From NCBI GenBank assembly GCA_039029275.1, contig JBCCGL010000016.1, positions 55,271 to 119,270 of the forward strand: a stretch of DNA of 64,000 bases, given 5' to 3'. Origin of the DNA: JBCCGL01 sp039029275. Its GTDB lineage: Bacteria > Pseudomonadota > Gammaproteobacteria > JBCCGL01. The notes below the pieces were generated by a model. The model saw only the letters and a list, made by a program, of their open reading frames with translations. It had not been told where the DNA came from and ran no database searches. Numbering within the stretch: position 1 is the first letter of the stretch; each line of letters begins with the position of its first letter. Positions 8,622 through 16,576 of this stretch are shown here, one piece after another. A program made the translations under genes and the position numbers.

Positions 8622-9830
8622 TTGTTTTTGCTCTCGCAACAAGCTCAAGAAGCCCTCGCGCAGTACCAAACCGGCTACTCGCTGCCTGCATCGCTGTACA
8701 ACGATGCATCGGTTTTTGAAGCCGATACAGAATCACTGTTCCTGTCGGGTTGGTTTTACGCCTGCCACATCAGCGAAATACAAAATGTCGGTGATTTTGT
8801 TGTACTCAACATCGCTAACGAGTCTGTCATCGTTGTGCGAGTGTCAGAAGATTCGGTTCAGGCGCATTTAAATGTGTGTCGCCATCGCGGCTCGCGTGTG
8901 TGTCTGGAGTCGCACGGAAACAGTAAAAACTTTGCTTGCCCCTACCATGGATGGGCTTATGGACTCGACGGCAAACTGCTGGTGAGTAAGGAGATGCCAG
9001 CCGAATTTGACAAATCCGCGCACGGCTTGAAAGCCGCTGCGGTTGAAATCGTCTTCTCGATGGTGTTTGTGAATCTGGATTCTAATGCGGGTTCACTAAG
9101 TAAAAACGCAAAACGAATTGAACCCCAACTATCGCAGTACGGTTTTGAACAAACCAAAGTCGCGTACCAGGAGACGTGGACAGTCGAGGCCAATTGGAAG
9201 CTCGTGCTGGAAAACTTTATGGAGTGTTATCACTGCGCGCCTGCACACCCTGAGTACGCTTGCTCTCACAGCTTGAAATTACCGGATCGACTCAGCGAAA
9301 AACTTTACGCGCCGCTGCAAAAGCGCAGCCAGGAACTCGGTATAAACGGTGAGCCGGTGTACAGCGGGGAGACCGACGATCCACTGCTGGCTGTTTTTCA
9401 TCACAGACAGCCGTTGCTCGATGGGTACGTGACAGGAACAGAAGACGGCAAACCGGTGGCGCCTCTCCTGGGAAGTTTTGCAGGTTATGACGGGGGTGCC
9501 GCTGATATTCAACTCGGCCTGTTTTTTTACGGTGTGATGTATCCCGATCACATCGTGCTCTACAGTTTTTTACCGGTAGACGCCAAGTCAAGCAAGATGC
9601 ATATCGTGTGGTTGGTGCGCGATACCGCAGAGCAAGGGCGTGACTACGATGTGGATAAACTTACATGGTTATGGCGCGTAACAACAGACGCAGACAAAAC
9701 AATTATCCTGAACAATCAGCTCGGCGTGAATTCGCGTTTTTACGAACCCGGTCCTTACTCTGAAATGGAGAAATTTACGCAGATGTTTGTCGACTGGTAT
9801 GTGGACGAGCTGCGCGACAATCGACGTTGA
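8622..9830 (+). CDS. Rieske oxygenase, catalytic (alpha) subunit
   Basis: This 402-residue protein has an N-terminal Rieske [2Fe-2S] domain with ligands C86-x-H88 and C106-x2-H109 (CRHRG and CPYHGW). A C-terminal catalytic domain carries a mononuclear iron site in ENFMECYHCAPAHPEY: bridging E201, H204 and H209. The motif style is that of choline monooxygenase, glycine-betaine demethylase GbcA and related aromatic-ring hydroxylases. No beta subunit, ferredoxin or reductase gene lies nearby, so the electron donor is elsewhere. No ATG is present near the start: TTG at 8622 or 8628 behind GACGGCGG is most likely. The substrate is unknown. Confidence 0.85.
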   Translation: MFLLSQQAQEALAQYQTGYSLPASLYNDASVFEADTESLFLSGWFYACHISEIQNVGDFVVLNIANESVIVVRVSEDSVQAHLNVCRHRGSRVCLESHGNSKNFACPYHGWAYGLDGKLLVSKEMPAEFDKSAHGLKAAAVEIVFSMVFVNLDSNAGSLSKNAKRIEPQLSQYGFEQTKVAYQETWTVEANWKLVLENFMECYHCAPAHPEYACSHSLKLPDRLSEKLYAPLQKRSQELGINGEPVYSGETDDPLLAVFHHRQPLLDGYVTGTEDGKPVAPLLGSFAGYDGGAADIQLGLFFYGVMYPDHIVLYSFLPVDAKSSKMHIVWLVRDTAEQGRDYDVDKLTWLWRVTTDADKTIILNNQLGVNSRFYEPGPYSEMEKFTQMFVDWYVDELRDNRR

Positions 9831-9840
9831 ACTTGGCGGG

Positions 9841-9867
9841 AATCCCGGCTCAAATTGAACCGGGATT
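9841..9867. terminator. Hairpin between convergent genes
   Basis: Perfect eight-base arms AATCCCGG (9841-9848) and CCGGGATT (9860-9867) enclose an 11-base loop, just after the Rieske gene and before the end of the opposing lipoprotein gene. The T-run is weak on both strands, but the position suggests a shared transcription terminator. Confidence 0.6.
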
Positions 9868-9884
9868 ATTCGGGGCTAAATAAA

Positions 9885-10985
9885 TTAGTACGACGTAAAA
9901 ATCGCGTTGCCCATTTCAGCGTTGTTGCCTGGCGACTGCACGACACAGCTGATAATCTTTTGGCCGCCGTTCAAGACATCGACATCTACCATGCAGGCAG
10001 CGTTACCCGAATTACTGCTGGTGTCGTCGGTAATCGTGCCGGTAATCAAGCCATCGCCAAATCCGTCAACTGTGCCACTCAGATTGAGCGTCCAGGGGTC
10101 GGAACTTGTCGCGCTGTTCTCCGGACCAGAAAGCAAACTTCCTGTGCAAACACCACTTGTGCAACTCATGGATGCAGGGATTACGCGGTCACCAGCAACG
10201 TAATTGCCGTCAAACACCATACCGGCGTAGTTGCCGTCAAAGTTTGCGACGTTGGTGATCGCTTTTTGTGCCAGCGCGAAAATAAACGACGAGTCGGACG
10301 GGTCGGTGACTTGCGTATGCACAATCGCGCCACCGTTGTTGGTCATGTACATTTGTGCGTCGGCAACATCGGCGAGGCCGTCAGAACACGTTACGGCTCC
10401 CAAACTGCTGACACCCTGATCGGTAAACGCGTTGTCCAGCGCGCGCGTGGACGGCAAGATTGAAACTCCCGTAGTGGAGTCGTAGCTATACTGGCCGAAA
10501 AAGTCGCGCGTGGAATCGGTCGCGTCCGACGCCATGGCTTTTTTCACAATCACCCAGTTGGCGTCCAGATCGGTTTCGGGGCAGCTGCCGGCCGCCACCA
10601 TCGGGATCACCTGATCGCTGCCTGCCTCGACAGGTTTAAGCAGCAGCGCGTAGCCTGGCACATCAATCGCCCAGGCAACGTCACCAACAGATGGGCCTCC
10701 GGTACCTGAAACAGCGGTGACTGTGAGCATTTTAAAACCGCTGCTCGTCGTCACCCAGTCGCCGTTAACTGTAAATAGAACCGGCGATGCCGCATCGTCA
10801 CGCTTGGTGATTTCGAACGTACCGCCACTTTTGAAGGTAAAGTCCCACTTCGAGCCTGGCCCGTTGTAAGAAGTGGACGTTTCCGGCTCTGAGGTAGAGC
10901 TTCCGCCCCCACAGGCGGTGACAGCAACGACAGCGGCGACTAGCGCAGACGCAACGGCTGATTTGAATAGTTGTGGGTAAGTCAT
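9885..10985 (-). CDS. Putative secreted lipoprotein, unknown function
   Basis: I do not recognise a known domain. The 366-residue product has a lipoprotein signal, ALVAAVVAVTAC, with the lipidated Cys at C25 followed by a GGGSS linker, so it should be anchored to a membrane; the residue after Cys is Gly, not Asp, which favours the outer membrane. The mature part is acidic and rich in Gly, Ser, Thr and Asp, with WDFTFKSGGTFEI and TLNLSGTVDGFGDGLITGTITDD stretches resembling extracellular beta-strand repeats. Several paired cysteines may form disulfides. It stands alone, ending towards the Rieske gene. Confidence 0.7.
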   Translation of the reverse strand: MTYPQLFKSAVASALVAAVVAVTACGGGSSTSEPETSTSYNGPGSKWDFTFKSGGTFEITKRDDAASPVLFTVNGDWVTTSSGFKMLTVTAVSGTGGPSVGDVAWAIDVPGYALLLKPVEAGSDQVIPMVAAGSCPETDLDANWVIVKKAMASDATDSTRDFFGQYSYDSTTGVSILPSTRALDNAFTDQGVSSLGAVTCSDGLADVADAQMYMTNNGGAIVHTQVTDPSDSSFIFALAQKAITNVANFDGNYAGMVFDGNYVAGDRVIPASMSCTSGVCTGSLLSGPENSATSSDPWTLNLSGTVDGFGDGLITGTITDDTSSNSGNAACMVDVDVLNGGQKIISCVVQSPGNNAEMGNAIFTSY

Positions 10986-11076
10986 TGATTGCTCCCTGAA
11001 TTTGTCATAGTTGTGTGCGGCCGCTGCGTGTTAAACGAGCGACCGTGAAGTGTCTATCGGCAAAGTTGGGAGAAAG

Positions 11077-11096
11077 TTGCGCGTCTCGACGCGCAA
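11077..11096. repeat. Perfect 9-bp-arm palindrome
   Basis: TTGCGCGTC (11077-11085) and GACGCGCAA (11088-11096) are separated by two bases. It lies directly after the end of the small membrane-protein gene and about 90 bases before the lipoprotein start on the minus strand. On that strand it is followed by CTTTCTCCC, a weak T-run, so it may terminate the upstream gene; the two-base centre also suits a dimeric operator for the lipoprotein gene. Confidence 0.4.
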
Positions 11097-11104
11097 TCGA
11101 GAAT

Positions 11105-11437
11105 CTATATGAGCAAACTGAGAATGATCGATAAACAACCACAAAGTGCTAAAAGGTTGAGATCGGAATACGCTCTTTTGACATCGCGAAAGGAACGGGC
11201 ATGGCGTTTATGCGACGGCCCCATAATCAAATCAGTGTCCGTATTGCGAAACCCGCTCCATGCGCCGCAGAGAATGGCGACGCCAATAATCAGCGAACCA
11301 ACGCCTACCCAGAATAGCACCTCACTTAAGCGACCAGGCGTGCGGTCGGTGAAGGCCAGCCAAGCCGCGCACGCGATCGCCATCTGTACGAGTAACAGCA
11401 ATGCCAATCGTTTGAGCAGTGTCGGCTCGGGTTTCAC
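11105..11437 (-). CDS. Small three-helix membrane protein
   Basis: The 110-residue product has three likely membrane helices: about residues 9-28 (LALLLLVQMAIACAAWLAF), 38-62 (EVLFWVGVGSLIIGVAILCGAWSGF) and 93-110 (LNLLALCGCLSIILSLLI). The cytoplasmic or periplasmic loop between helices 2 and 3 is basic (HKRHARSFRDVKR). I do not recognise the family. The opposite strand is also open over almost the same span, but its product has no membrane pattern and no fitting start signal, so the minus strand is preferred. Confidence 0.6.
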   Translation of the reverse strand: MKPEPTLLKRLALLLLVQMAIACAAWLAFTDRTPGRLSEVLFWVGVGSLIIGVAILCGAWSGFRNTDTDLIMGPSHKRHARSFRDVKRAYSDLNLLALCGCLSIILSLLI

Positions 11438-11493
11438 TTAACAACGGGCCCTCGCAGCGGGCGATCGAATTTCCCTTCACAGAGAATCACATG

Positions 11494-12372
11494 TTATTGA
11501 CGCCGAAGCACAGGGCGCGTTAAACACGTGGGGCCGCCTTCGCACTTGATACACAGATCGTCGCCATTAAAGGTTTGGACCTGACATCCGGCAGCGCGCA
11601 TGGCCGCAACCGTTTTCGGAAAACCGGCGACGGCGATGCAATCGCGCGGGCGAGTCGCCAGCACATTCAGGTTTAATCCGTTACTGCGCTCAAATTCATC
11701 CACGTCGCCCTCAACTAAAACGACTCCCTTATCTTGCAACATTTGGTAAAACGCGACTGGCATAAGCGGTTTGTAAATCAACGCGAGATCGTGATCGAGG
11801 ATGCTGATGATCGACATAAGATGCAAACACGCGGCTTCACCGCTGAGAACGGGTAAGTCGTAAACGAGCACCGACACACCGCGAGGCTCCAGAATCGATT
11901 TCAGTTGATCAATGCCCGACTGATTGGTGCGGAAACCGCGCCCGACGATCAGCGTGTCGCCGTTCAACCACACGCAGTCTCCGCCCTCGACGGTGCCCGG
12001 CGATTCGATCGTCCCGATCACGGGGATGCCGATTTCGTCGTACGTGTGTTTGTGCGCGTCCGGTTCAGGTCTGCGCAGCTCTTTTCCCATGCGCAAAATA
12101 ATCGCGCCGGCGTCACACACTAAAGACGGGTCATGCGGAAAAATTGCATCGCATAGGTCATCACTCGCGCCATTGAGTTGAATCACTTCAGCGCCGCTCT
12201 CGGATAACACCGACACAAATTCTGCGTGTTGTGCATCCAATGCCGCCTGCGTCAATCCAGTGCCGTAGTGCCACTGCTGGGAGTCGGCTGCAGCCATTGA
12301 CGGTGATGGGCTTTTTACGATAACGCGCGCGAGTGACGAGACCATATCCTGCGCGCCGAATGGTTTACTCAT
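11494..12372 (-). CDS. DDAH-like guanidino hydrolase (amidinotransferase fold)
   Basis: This 292-residue protein belongs to the pentein guanidine-modifying superfamily. The visible catalytic set is E129 in TVEGGD, H184 in CLHLMS and C283 in EGGPTCLTRP, the layout of dimethylarginine dimethylaminohydrolase (DDAH), which turns methylated arginines into citrulline plus a methylamine. FPHDPSLV near residue 78 matches the substrate-loop region. The ATG at 12372 overlaps the end of the isochorismatase gene in ATGAGTAA; a longer in-frame form would run 10 codons into that gene. Being fourth in an arginine-degradation operon supports a guanidino substrate, though arginine or 2-ketoarginine derivatives cannot be excluded. 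Confidence 0.8.
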   Translation of the reverse strand: MSKPFGAQDMVSSLARVIVKSPSPSMAAADSQQWHYGTGLTQAALDAQHAEFVSVLSESGAEVIQLNGASDDLCDAIFPHDPSLVCDAGAIILRMGKELRRPEPDAHKHTYDEIGIPVIGTIESPGTVEGGDCVWLNGDTLIVGRGFRTNQSGIDQLKSILEPRGVSVLVYDLPVLSGEAACLHLMSIISILDHDLALIYKPLMPVAFYQMLQDKGVVLVEGDVDEFERSNGLNLNVLATRPRDCIAVAGFPKTVAAMRAAGCQVQTFNGDDLCIKCEGGPTCLTRPVLRRQ

Positions 12373-12985
12373 TGCCTTGCACTCGGTCGAGTTCGGGCGC
12401 ATCAGCGCTCAGCAGTGAAATGGCGTCGGTGTGCGAAATCGCCGTGCAAAATTCGCCATGCAAAGACGCGACACTGAGATCATGCACCAGTTGCGGATCA
12501 TAATCTGTGCCGTCTAAACCTACACGGTTCGCCGCGGCGCAAGCGTCGTGCACGAGATAGGTGTCGTAGCCAAAATTGCCCGACATGCGCGTTGTCGTCT
12601 CAACGCAAAAGTTGGTGTAAAAACCCGCGATAACAATTCGCCCGATTTTTCGACGTCGAAGTTCCATGCCCAAATTCGTACCGACGAATCCGCTATTGGC
12701 TTGCTTCCAGATAACTGCTTCAGCGTCTTCAGGTTCAAACCCAGCTTTGAATTCGCCGCTTGCTTTTGACCATTTAAGCGGCGATTCCGGCTCAACTGAG
12801 TCGTGTCGCGTATGCAAAACAGGCAAACCGTGGGCCCGCCACGCATCGAGAAGGTTTTTTTGCCGCGACTCCGCTTCGGAATTATTGCGGCGACCTGTCG
12901 GGCCGCCGTAATAAGCGAGGTCGTCGACACCCTTTTGAATGTCGATCAGCAAGAGTGCGGTGTTGTCGGTAAATTGCTTAATCAT
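12365..12985 (-). CDS. Isochorismatase-like cysteine hydrolase
   Basis: This 206-residue protein has the catalytic triad of the isochorismatase-like amidohydrolases: D15 in LLIDIQ, K94 in WKQANSGFVGT and C127 in TNFCVETTTR, with the cis-peptide segment just before the Cys. Members cleave carbamoyl or amide C-N bonds (nicotinamidase, N-carbamoyl amidases, ureidoacrylate hydrolase) or isochorismate. It lies between aruI and the DDAH-like gene, so a C-N hydrolysis on an arginine-derived compound is the natural guess. The substrate itself is not visible in the sequence. Confidence 0.85.
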   Translation of the reverse strand: MIKQFTDNTALLLIDIQKGVDDLAYYGGPTGRRNNSEAESRQKNLLDAWRAHGLPVLHTRHDSVEPESPLKWSKASGEFKAGFEPEDAEAVIWKQANSGFVGTNLGMELRRRKIGRIVIAGFYTNFCVETTTRMSGNFGYDTYLVHDACAAANRVGLDGTDYDPQLVHDLSVASLHGEFCTAISHTDAISLLSADAPELDRVQGNE

Positions 12986-12994
12986 TGGTTTAAA

Positions 12995-14623
12995 TTATTG
13001 CTCGAGTCGCGGGTTTGGAATTAGCGCTTTCTCATCCATCTGAATGAGTGACAGGGCATTGCGTTCGACGGCACTGTGCAAGGTTTGCTCGATTGCATCT
13101 AGAGATTCAAGCGTTTCCGCGTGAACGCCGTAGGCTTTTGCCAGGGTCAAAAAATCAGGCGTGAACAAGTCGACGCCGTCGACGGGGATATCCCTTTCCA
13201 ACATAAACGCCTTAATCTCGCCGTACCCGCTGTTGTTCCAGAGGAGTATGACAAGCGGTGTCCCTGCATCAACGGCCGAGGCCAGCTCAGCAATTGAAAA
13301 CTGCAAACCACCGTCGCCCACTAAACACAAAACGGGTCGGTTTGGCGCCGCGAGCTTGGCCCCAACCGATGCCGGAAGCGCATAGCCCAGGGTCCCGTAG
13401 CCGGTCGCCGAGTTAAACCAACTGGATGGCGTTTGTGCGGCAAAATAGAGTGCACCGGCATACGCCTGCTGGCTCGAGTCTCCCACCAAAATGGCGTCAG
13501 GAAGCGCATCGCGGATACGATTGAGCAGCATAACGTGGTCGCGCATATAGCCCGGTAACTCATCCAGCGCAACGCTGCGTGTCGTGGCCGCCTCTCGGGG
13601 CATTTGCGATGTTTTTTCGCTGACCGCGTCTGCAAGTTGCTGCGCGATTGTCCTGGCGTCGCCGGTTAGTCCGATGTCGGCCCGGCAGTTTCGGTAGAGC
13701 TGCTGGGGGTCGATATCCGCGCGGACCAAGGTCCCGGATACGGCAAACTCGCCGCTGTCGTAAAAGTCGTAATCGGTTCGGCCCATTTCGGTTCCCAGAG
13801 CGATCACGACGTCTGCCGAATCGATTAACGCTCGCGTTGCTGTGAGGGTGGGGCTGGCCGAGACAAGCAGGGAATGGTCGGGTGGCAAAATACCGCGCGC
13901 GTTGACCGTCGGAATAACAGGGGCGTCGATTTTCTCTGCCAGTGCCTTGACCTCGGCGCTCGCGAGTTTTGCCCCGCCGCCGACGCAGATCACGCATTTT
14001 TCAGCAGCGTCGATTGCCTGCACCGCCTGCACCATTGTTTTTGGATTGGCCGCTGCGGGGGTCGCGCGGCTCGCCCGCGTCGCGGCGGGCAATTCCTCGG
14101 CCGATTGAACGATCACATCAAGCGGAATCTCGATATGAACCGGGCGTGGACGTTCGCTATCGAACACTGCGAAAGCGCGCGCCATGACCGTCGGCAAATC
14201 ATCGACGCTCAGCAATGTGTGGCTGAAAGCGCTGACTTGCGAGACCAGCGCCTGTTGGTTTGGCAACTCGTGCAAAAAGCCGCTGTTTTGCCCGAGACTC
14301 GTGGTTGCGTTGACTGCCGATATCACCAGCATCGGGATAGAATCCGCGTACGCTTGCGCCATCGCCGTGACAATGTTGGTCATGCCCGGCCCGGTGATAA
14401 TGAAACAAACGCCGGGTTTGCCGCTTACGCGCGCGTAGCCGTCGGCCATAAATCCGGCGCCTTGCTCGTGGCGTGGAGCATGATGCTTGATGTCAGTGTT
14501 CGGCAGGCCGCGATACAGTTCCACCGTGTGCACGCCGGGAATCCCAAACACGTGCTCCACTTCGTAGGCCTGCAGCAACTCGACCAGATACTCACCGCAT
14601 GTTTTGTGGTTGTGCATGCTCAT
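12995..14623 (-). CDS. aruI: AruI-like 2-ketoarginine decarboxylase (ThDP enzyme)
   Basis: This thiamine-diphosphate enzyme of 542 residues has the catalytic Glu E53 in HEQGAGFMADGYARVSG and the Mg/ThDP motif running from VGDGGLQFSIAELA to NNSGYGE. The acetolactate-synthase-like frame with VFGIPGVHTVELYRGL matches AruI of Pseudomonas, which decarboxylates 5-guanidino-2-oxopentanoate (2-ketoarginine) to 4-guanidinobutyraldehyde. The assignment over acetolactate synthase rests mainly on the adjacent aruH. The start ATG overlaps the aruH stop by three bases (ATGA). An aldehyde dehydrogenase for the product is not in this operon. Confidence 0.85.
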   Translation of the reverse strand: MSMHNHKTCGEYLVELLQAYEVEHVFGIPGVHTVELYRGLPNTDIKHHAPRHEQGAGFMADGYARVSGKPGVCFIITGPGMTNIVTAMAQAYADSIPMLVISAVNATTSLGQNSGFLHELPNQQALVSQVSAFSHTLLSVDDLPTVMARAFAVFDSERPRPVHIEIPLDVIVQSAEELPAATRASRATPAAANPKTMVQAVQAIDAAEKCVICVGGGAKLASAEVKALAEKIDAPVIPTVNARGILPPDHSLLVSASPTLTATRALIDSADVVIALGTEMGRTDYDFYDSGEFAVSGTLVRADIDPQQLYRNCRADIGLTGDARTIAQQLADAVSEKTSQMPREAATTRSVALDELPGYMRDHVMLLNRIRDALPDAILVGDSSQQAYAGALYFAAQTPSSWFNSATGYGTLGYALPASVGAKLAAPNRPVLCLVGDGGLQFSIAELASAVDAGTPLVILLWNNSGYGEIKAFMLERDIPVDGVDLFTPDFLTLAKAYGVHAETLESLDAIEQTLHSAVERNALSLIQMDEKALIPNPRLEQ

Positions 14624-15816
14624 GCCGCCGATTCACCGGACAGATTTTGAAAGCGTTGCATGAATCCCTTAATTCTTCTGCAGGCTTCGCGCAGTGAATC
14701 TTCGGATAAAGTAAATGACACGCGCAGGTAGCCCTCTGCAGCGCGACCAAACGCAGTTGCATCGAGTGTCGACACGCCTGTGGCGTCGTACAGTGCTGTG
14801 GCAAATTCGTTTGCCGGCATACCAGTTTTGCGCACGTCAACCATGAGGTACATGGCAGCCTGTGGCACGAGACAATCAAGCAGGTCAATCTCACCAATGG
14901 CAGCGACGAGAATGTCACGCCGTTTGAGGTAAATATCGCGCATCCGGGCGGCCTCGTGCTTTGCGTCAGTTAACGCATGCAGCGCCGCCTCCTGCGAGAA
15001 CCCCGGAAGTCCGTAAAGCATGCACAGCGACAGGTTGTAGATGTGATCGGTCAGTTCGACCGGGCCAATCGTCCAGCCAATCCGCCAGCCTGTCATCGCG
15101 TGCGATTTAGACAAACTGTTGACCGTTATCGTGCGTTCCGCCATGCCGGGCAAGCCTGCGATGCAGATATGTTCGCCCTCAAAAACCAGATCGCAATAGA
15201 CCTCGTCCGCAACTACCCACAGATCGTGCTCGATTGCCAGACTGGCAATTGTGTTGAGATCGTCTCTCGACAGCATGAGCCCGGTCGGGTTGCTGGGAGA
15301 GGCGTATAATATAGCGCGTGTGCGTGGTGTGATGGCCGCCTTGAGAGCCTCTGCGTTGAGTCGGAAACCGTTGTCGGCGTCGAGATCGACCGCAACCATC
15401 TCTGCCCCCACAATGCGAATACAGGCCTCGTAGGTGAGGTAGCCCGGTTTGAGCACGATCACTTCGTCGCCGCTTTGCACCGTGCACTGGAATGCTGAGA
15501 ACAGCGCGTTTTGTCCCCCGGCGAGCACAATCACGTTGTCGCGCGTTACTGACTGCCCGCTGCGCTGAGCGTGATCCGATGCTATTGCGTCGCGCAGTGC
15601 GTCACGCCCGTACATCGAGGCATAGTGCGTGTCGCCGCCGCGAATCGCTGCAACAGCGGTTTCGCAGATACTCCGGGGTGTCGCAAAATCGGGATCACCA
15701 ACGCTCAACACGATAACGTCTTCGCCGCGTGCAAAGTCTTCTTGCGCGCGAGAGTGCAGCGCCCAGGCGTCTACAGATTCGCCGGCGATGCGTTTGGTAA
15801 GAGGGGAGTAGTTCAT
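14620..15816 (-). CDS. aruH: AruH-like arginine:pyruvate transaminase
   Basis: This fold-type I PLP aminotransferase has 398 residues. The Schiff-base Lys is K237 in SLSKSHAMTGWRIGW, with D204 in VVADEVYCDL contacting the cofactor. Its N-terminus (YSPLTKRIAGE...VLSVGDPDF), the MCLYG-like LSLCMLYGLPGF segment and the LREACRRI end match what I recall of Pseudomonas AruH, first enzyme of the arginine transaminase pathway. The ATG at 15816 was chosen because the longer frame would cross the shared promoter and operator. It is divergent from a TetR-family gene. Confidence 0.87.
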   Translation of the reverse strand: MNYSPLTKRIAGESVDAWALHSRAQEDFARGEDVIVLSVGDPDFATPRSICETAVAAIRGGDTHYASMYGRDALRDAIASDHAQRSGQSVTRDNVIVLAGGQNALFSAFQCTVQSGDEVIVLKPGYLTYEACIRIVGAEMVAVDLDADNGFRLNAEALKAAITPRTRAILYASPSNPTGLMLSRDDLNTIASLAIEHDLWVVADEVYCDLVFEGEHICIAGLPGMAERTITVNSLSKSHAMTGWRIGWTIGPVELTDHIYNLSLCMLYGLPGFSQEAALHALTDAKHEAARMRDIYLKRRDILVAAIGEIDLLDCLVPQAAMYLMVDVRKTGMPANEFATALYDATGVSTLDATAFGRAAEGYLRVSFTLSEDSLREACRRIKGFMQRFQNLSGESAA

Positions 15817-15890
15817 GGTAGTTGTTCCTCGGTACACAATCAGCGTCGTTAACGGGATCGCTTTCACCGCAAGCGCAAATCTAGCAGCAA

Positions 15891-15906
15891 TTGAACAGGT
15901 GTTCAA
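15891..15906. promoter_or_regulatory. Likely operator TTGAACAGGTGTTCAA
   Basis: Perfect inverted repeat with six-base arms TTGAAC and GTTCAA around AGGT, in the 118-base gap between divergent aruH and the TetR-family gene. The arms resemble sites of BetI-type TetR regulators, which use TTGAA/TTCAA half-sites. It lies 29 bases before the regulator start and 75 bases before the aruH start, well placed to control both. Confidence 0.6.
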
Positions 15907-15934
15907 TAGTTGCGAAACCCGATATAGTAAAGAT

Positions 15935-16570
15935 ATGCAAACGCCTCGAACCCAGCAGCGGCAAACGCCTGATACGCGCCGAAAGTCCTTGATCGACGCA
16001 ACAATCGCGTGCCTGAAAAGTGGAGGCTTGGAAGCCGCCTCGGTTCGCAAGGTCAGTGCCAGGGCGGGCGTTTCGGTGGGGTTGATTAACCATCACTTTT
16101 CGAACCACGAAGCGCTGATTGCAGCCGCCTACGCGGAGATTGCTGAGGCCTTGTTCGCGGTTTCGTGGGATGCGGCTCAAGCCGCGGGCAACAACCCGCG
16201 TGATCAACTCCGTGGATTTGTGCGCGGCGCGCTCTCATTGGGCACGACCGACACGGAGTCGCTCAAAATCTGGATTGCATTCTGGACGATGAATGAGCGC
16301 TCTGCGCTGATCAAACAGGTGCACGACGAAAGCAACCGCGAGCACCGAAAAAAAATCGAACATCTGCTGCAACGATTGCAACAAGAACGCGGAGTCAAGG
16401 CGTTTGATATGCGACTCGCCGCAATTGGCTTATCGGCGATGCTGGACGGTTTGTGGCTGGAGATGTGTCTGGACCCGCACACGTTCAGCGTTGATGAGGC
16501 CGTACAAATGTGCGACTCGTGGATCGAGGGCATTTGCCGCGGCACATTTCAAGTGACTTCTGACGCTTAG
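15935..16570 (+). CDS. BetI-like TetR-family regulator
   Basis: This 211-residue regulator has an N-terminal TetR DNA-binding domain (about residues 15-62): RRKSLIDATIACLKSGGLEAASVRKVSARAGVSVGLINHHF, ending in the typical NHHF recognition helix of the BetI subgroup. The C-terminal ligand domain includes IWIAFWTMNERS, also BetI-like. The ATG at 15935 is used; an earlier in-frame start at 15815 would overlap aruH. It very likely represses the divergent arginine operon and itself through the palindrome at 15891-15906. The inducer may be arginine, methylarginine or ketoarginine, which is inference. In Pseudomonas these genes are controlled instead by a two-component system. Confidence 0.85.
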   Translation: MQTPRTQQRQTPDTRRKSLIDATIACLKSGGLEAASVRKVSARAGVSVGLINHHFSNHEALIAAAYAEIAEALFAVSWDAAQAAGNNPRDQLRGFVRGALSLGTTDTESLKIWIAFWTMNERSALIKQVHDESNREHRKKIEHLLQRLQQERGVKAFDMRLAAIGLSAMLDGLWLEMCLDPHTFSVDEAVQMCDSWIEGICRGTFQVTSDA

Positions 16571-16576
16571 CACTGC

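Noticed and set aside
9855..10463. Plus-strand open frame (202 codons) inside the lipoprotein gene
   Set aside because: Antisense to a frame with a clear lipoprotein signal; the product is low-complexity and has no start signal.
11109..11441. Plus-strand open frame of 110 codons over the small membrane protein
   Set aside because: It mirrors the minus-strand gene almost base for base; its product is Ser/Arg-rich with no fold pattern, whereas the minus strand encodes three clean membrane helices.
13874..14650. Long plus-strand open frame (258 codons) inside aruI
   Set aside because: It is antisense to a complete thiamine-diphosphate enzyme with all motifs; the translation is Arg/His-rich and resembles no family.
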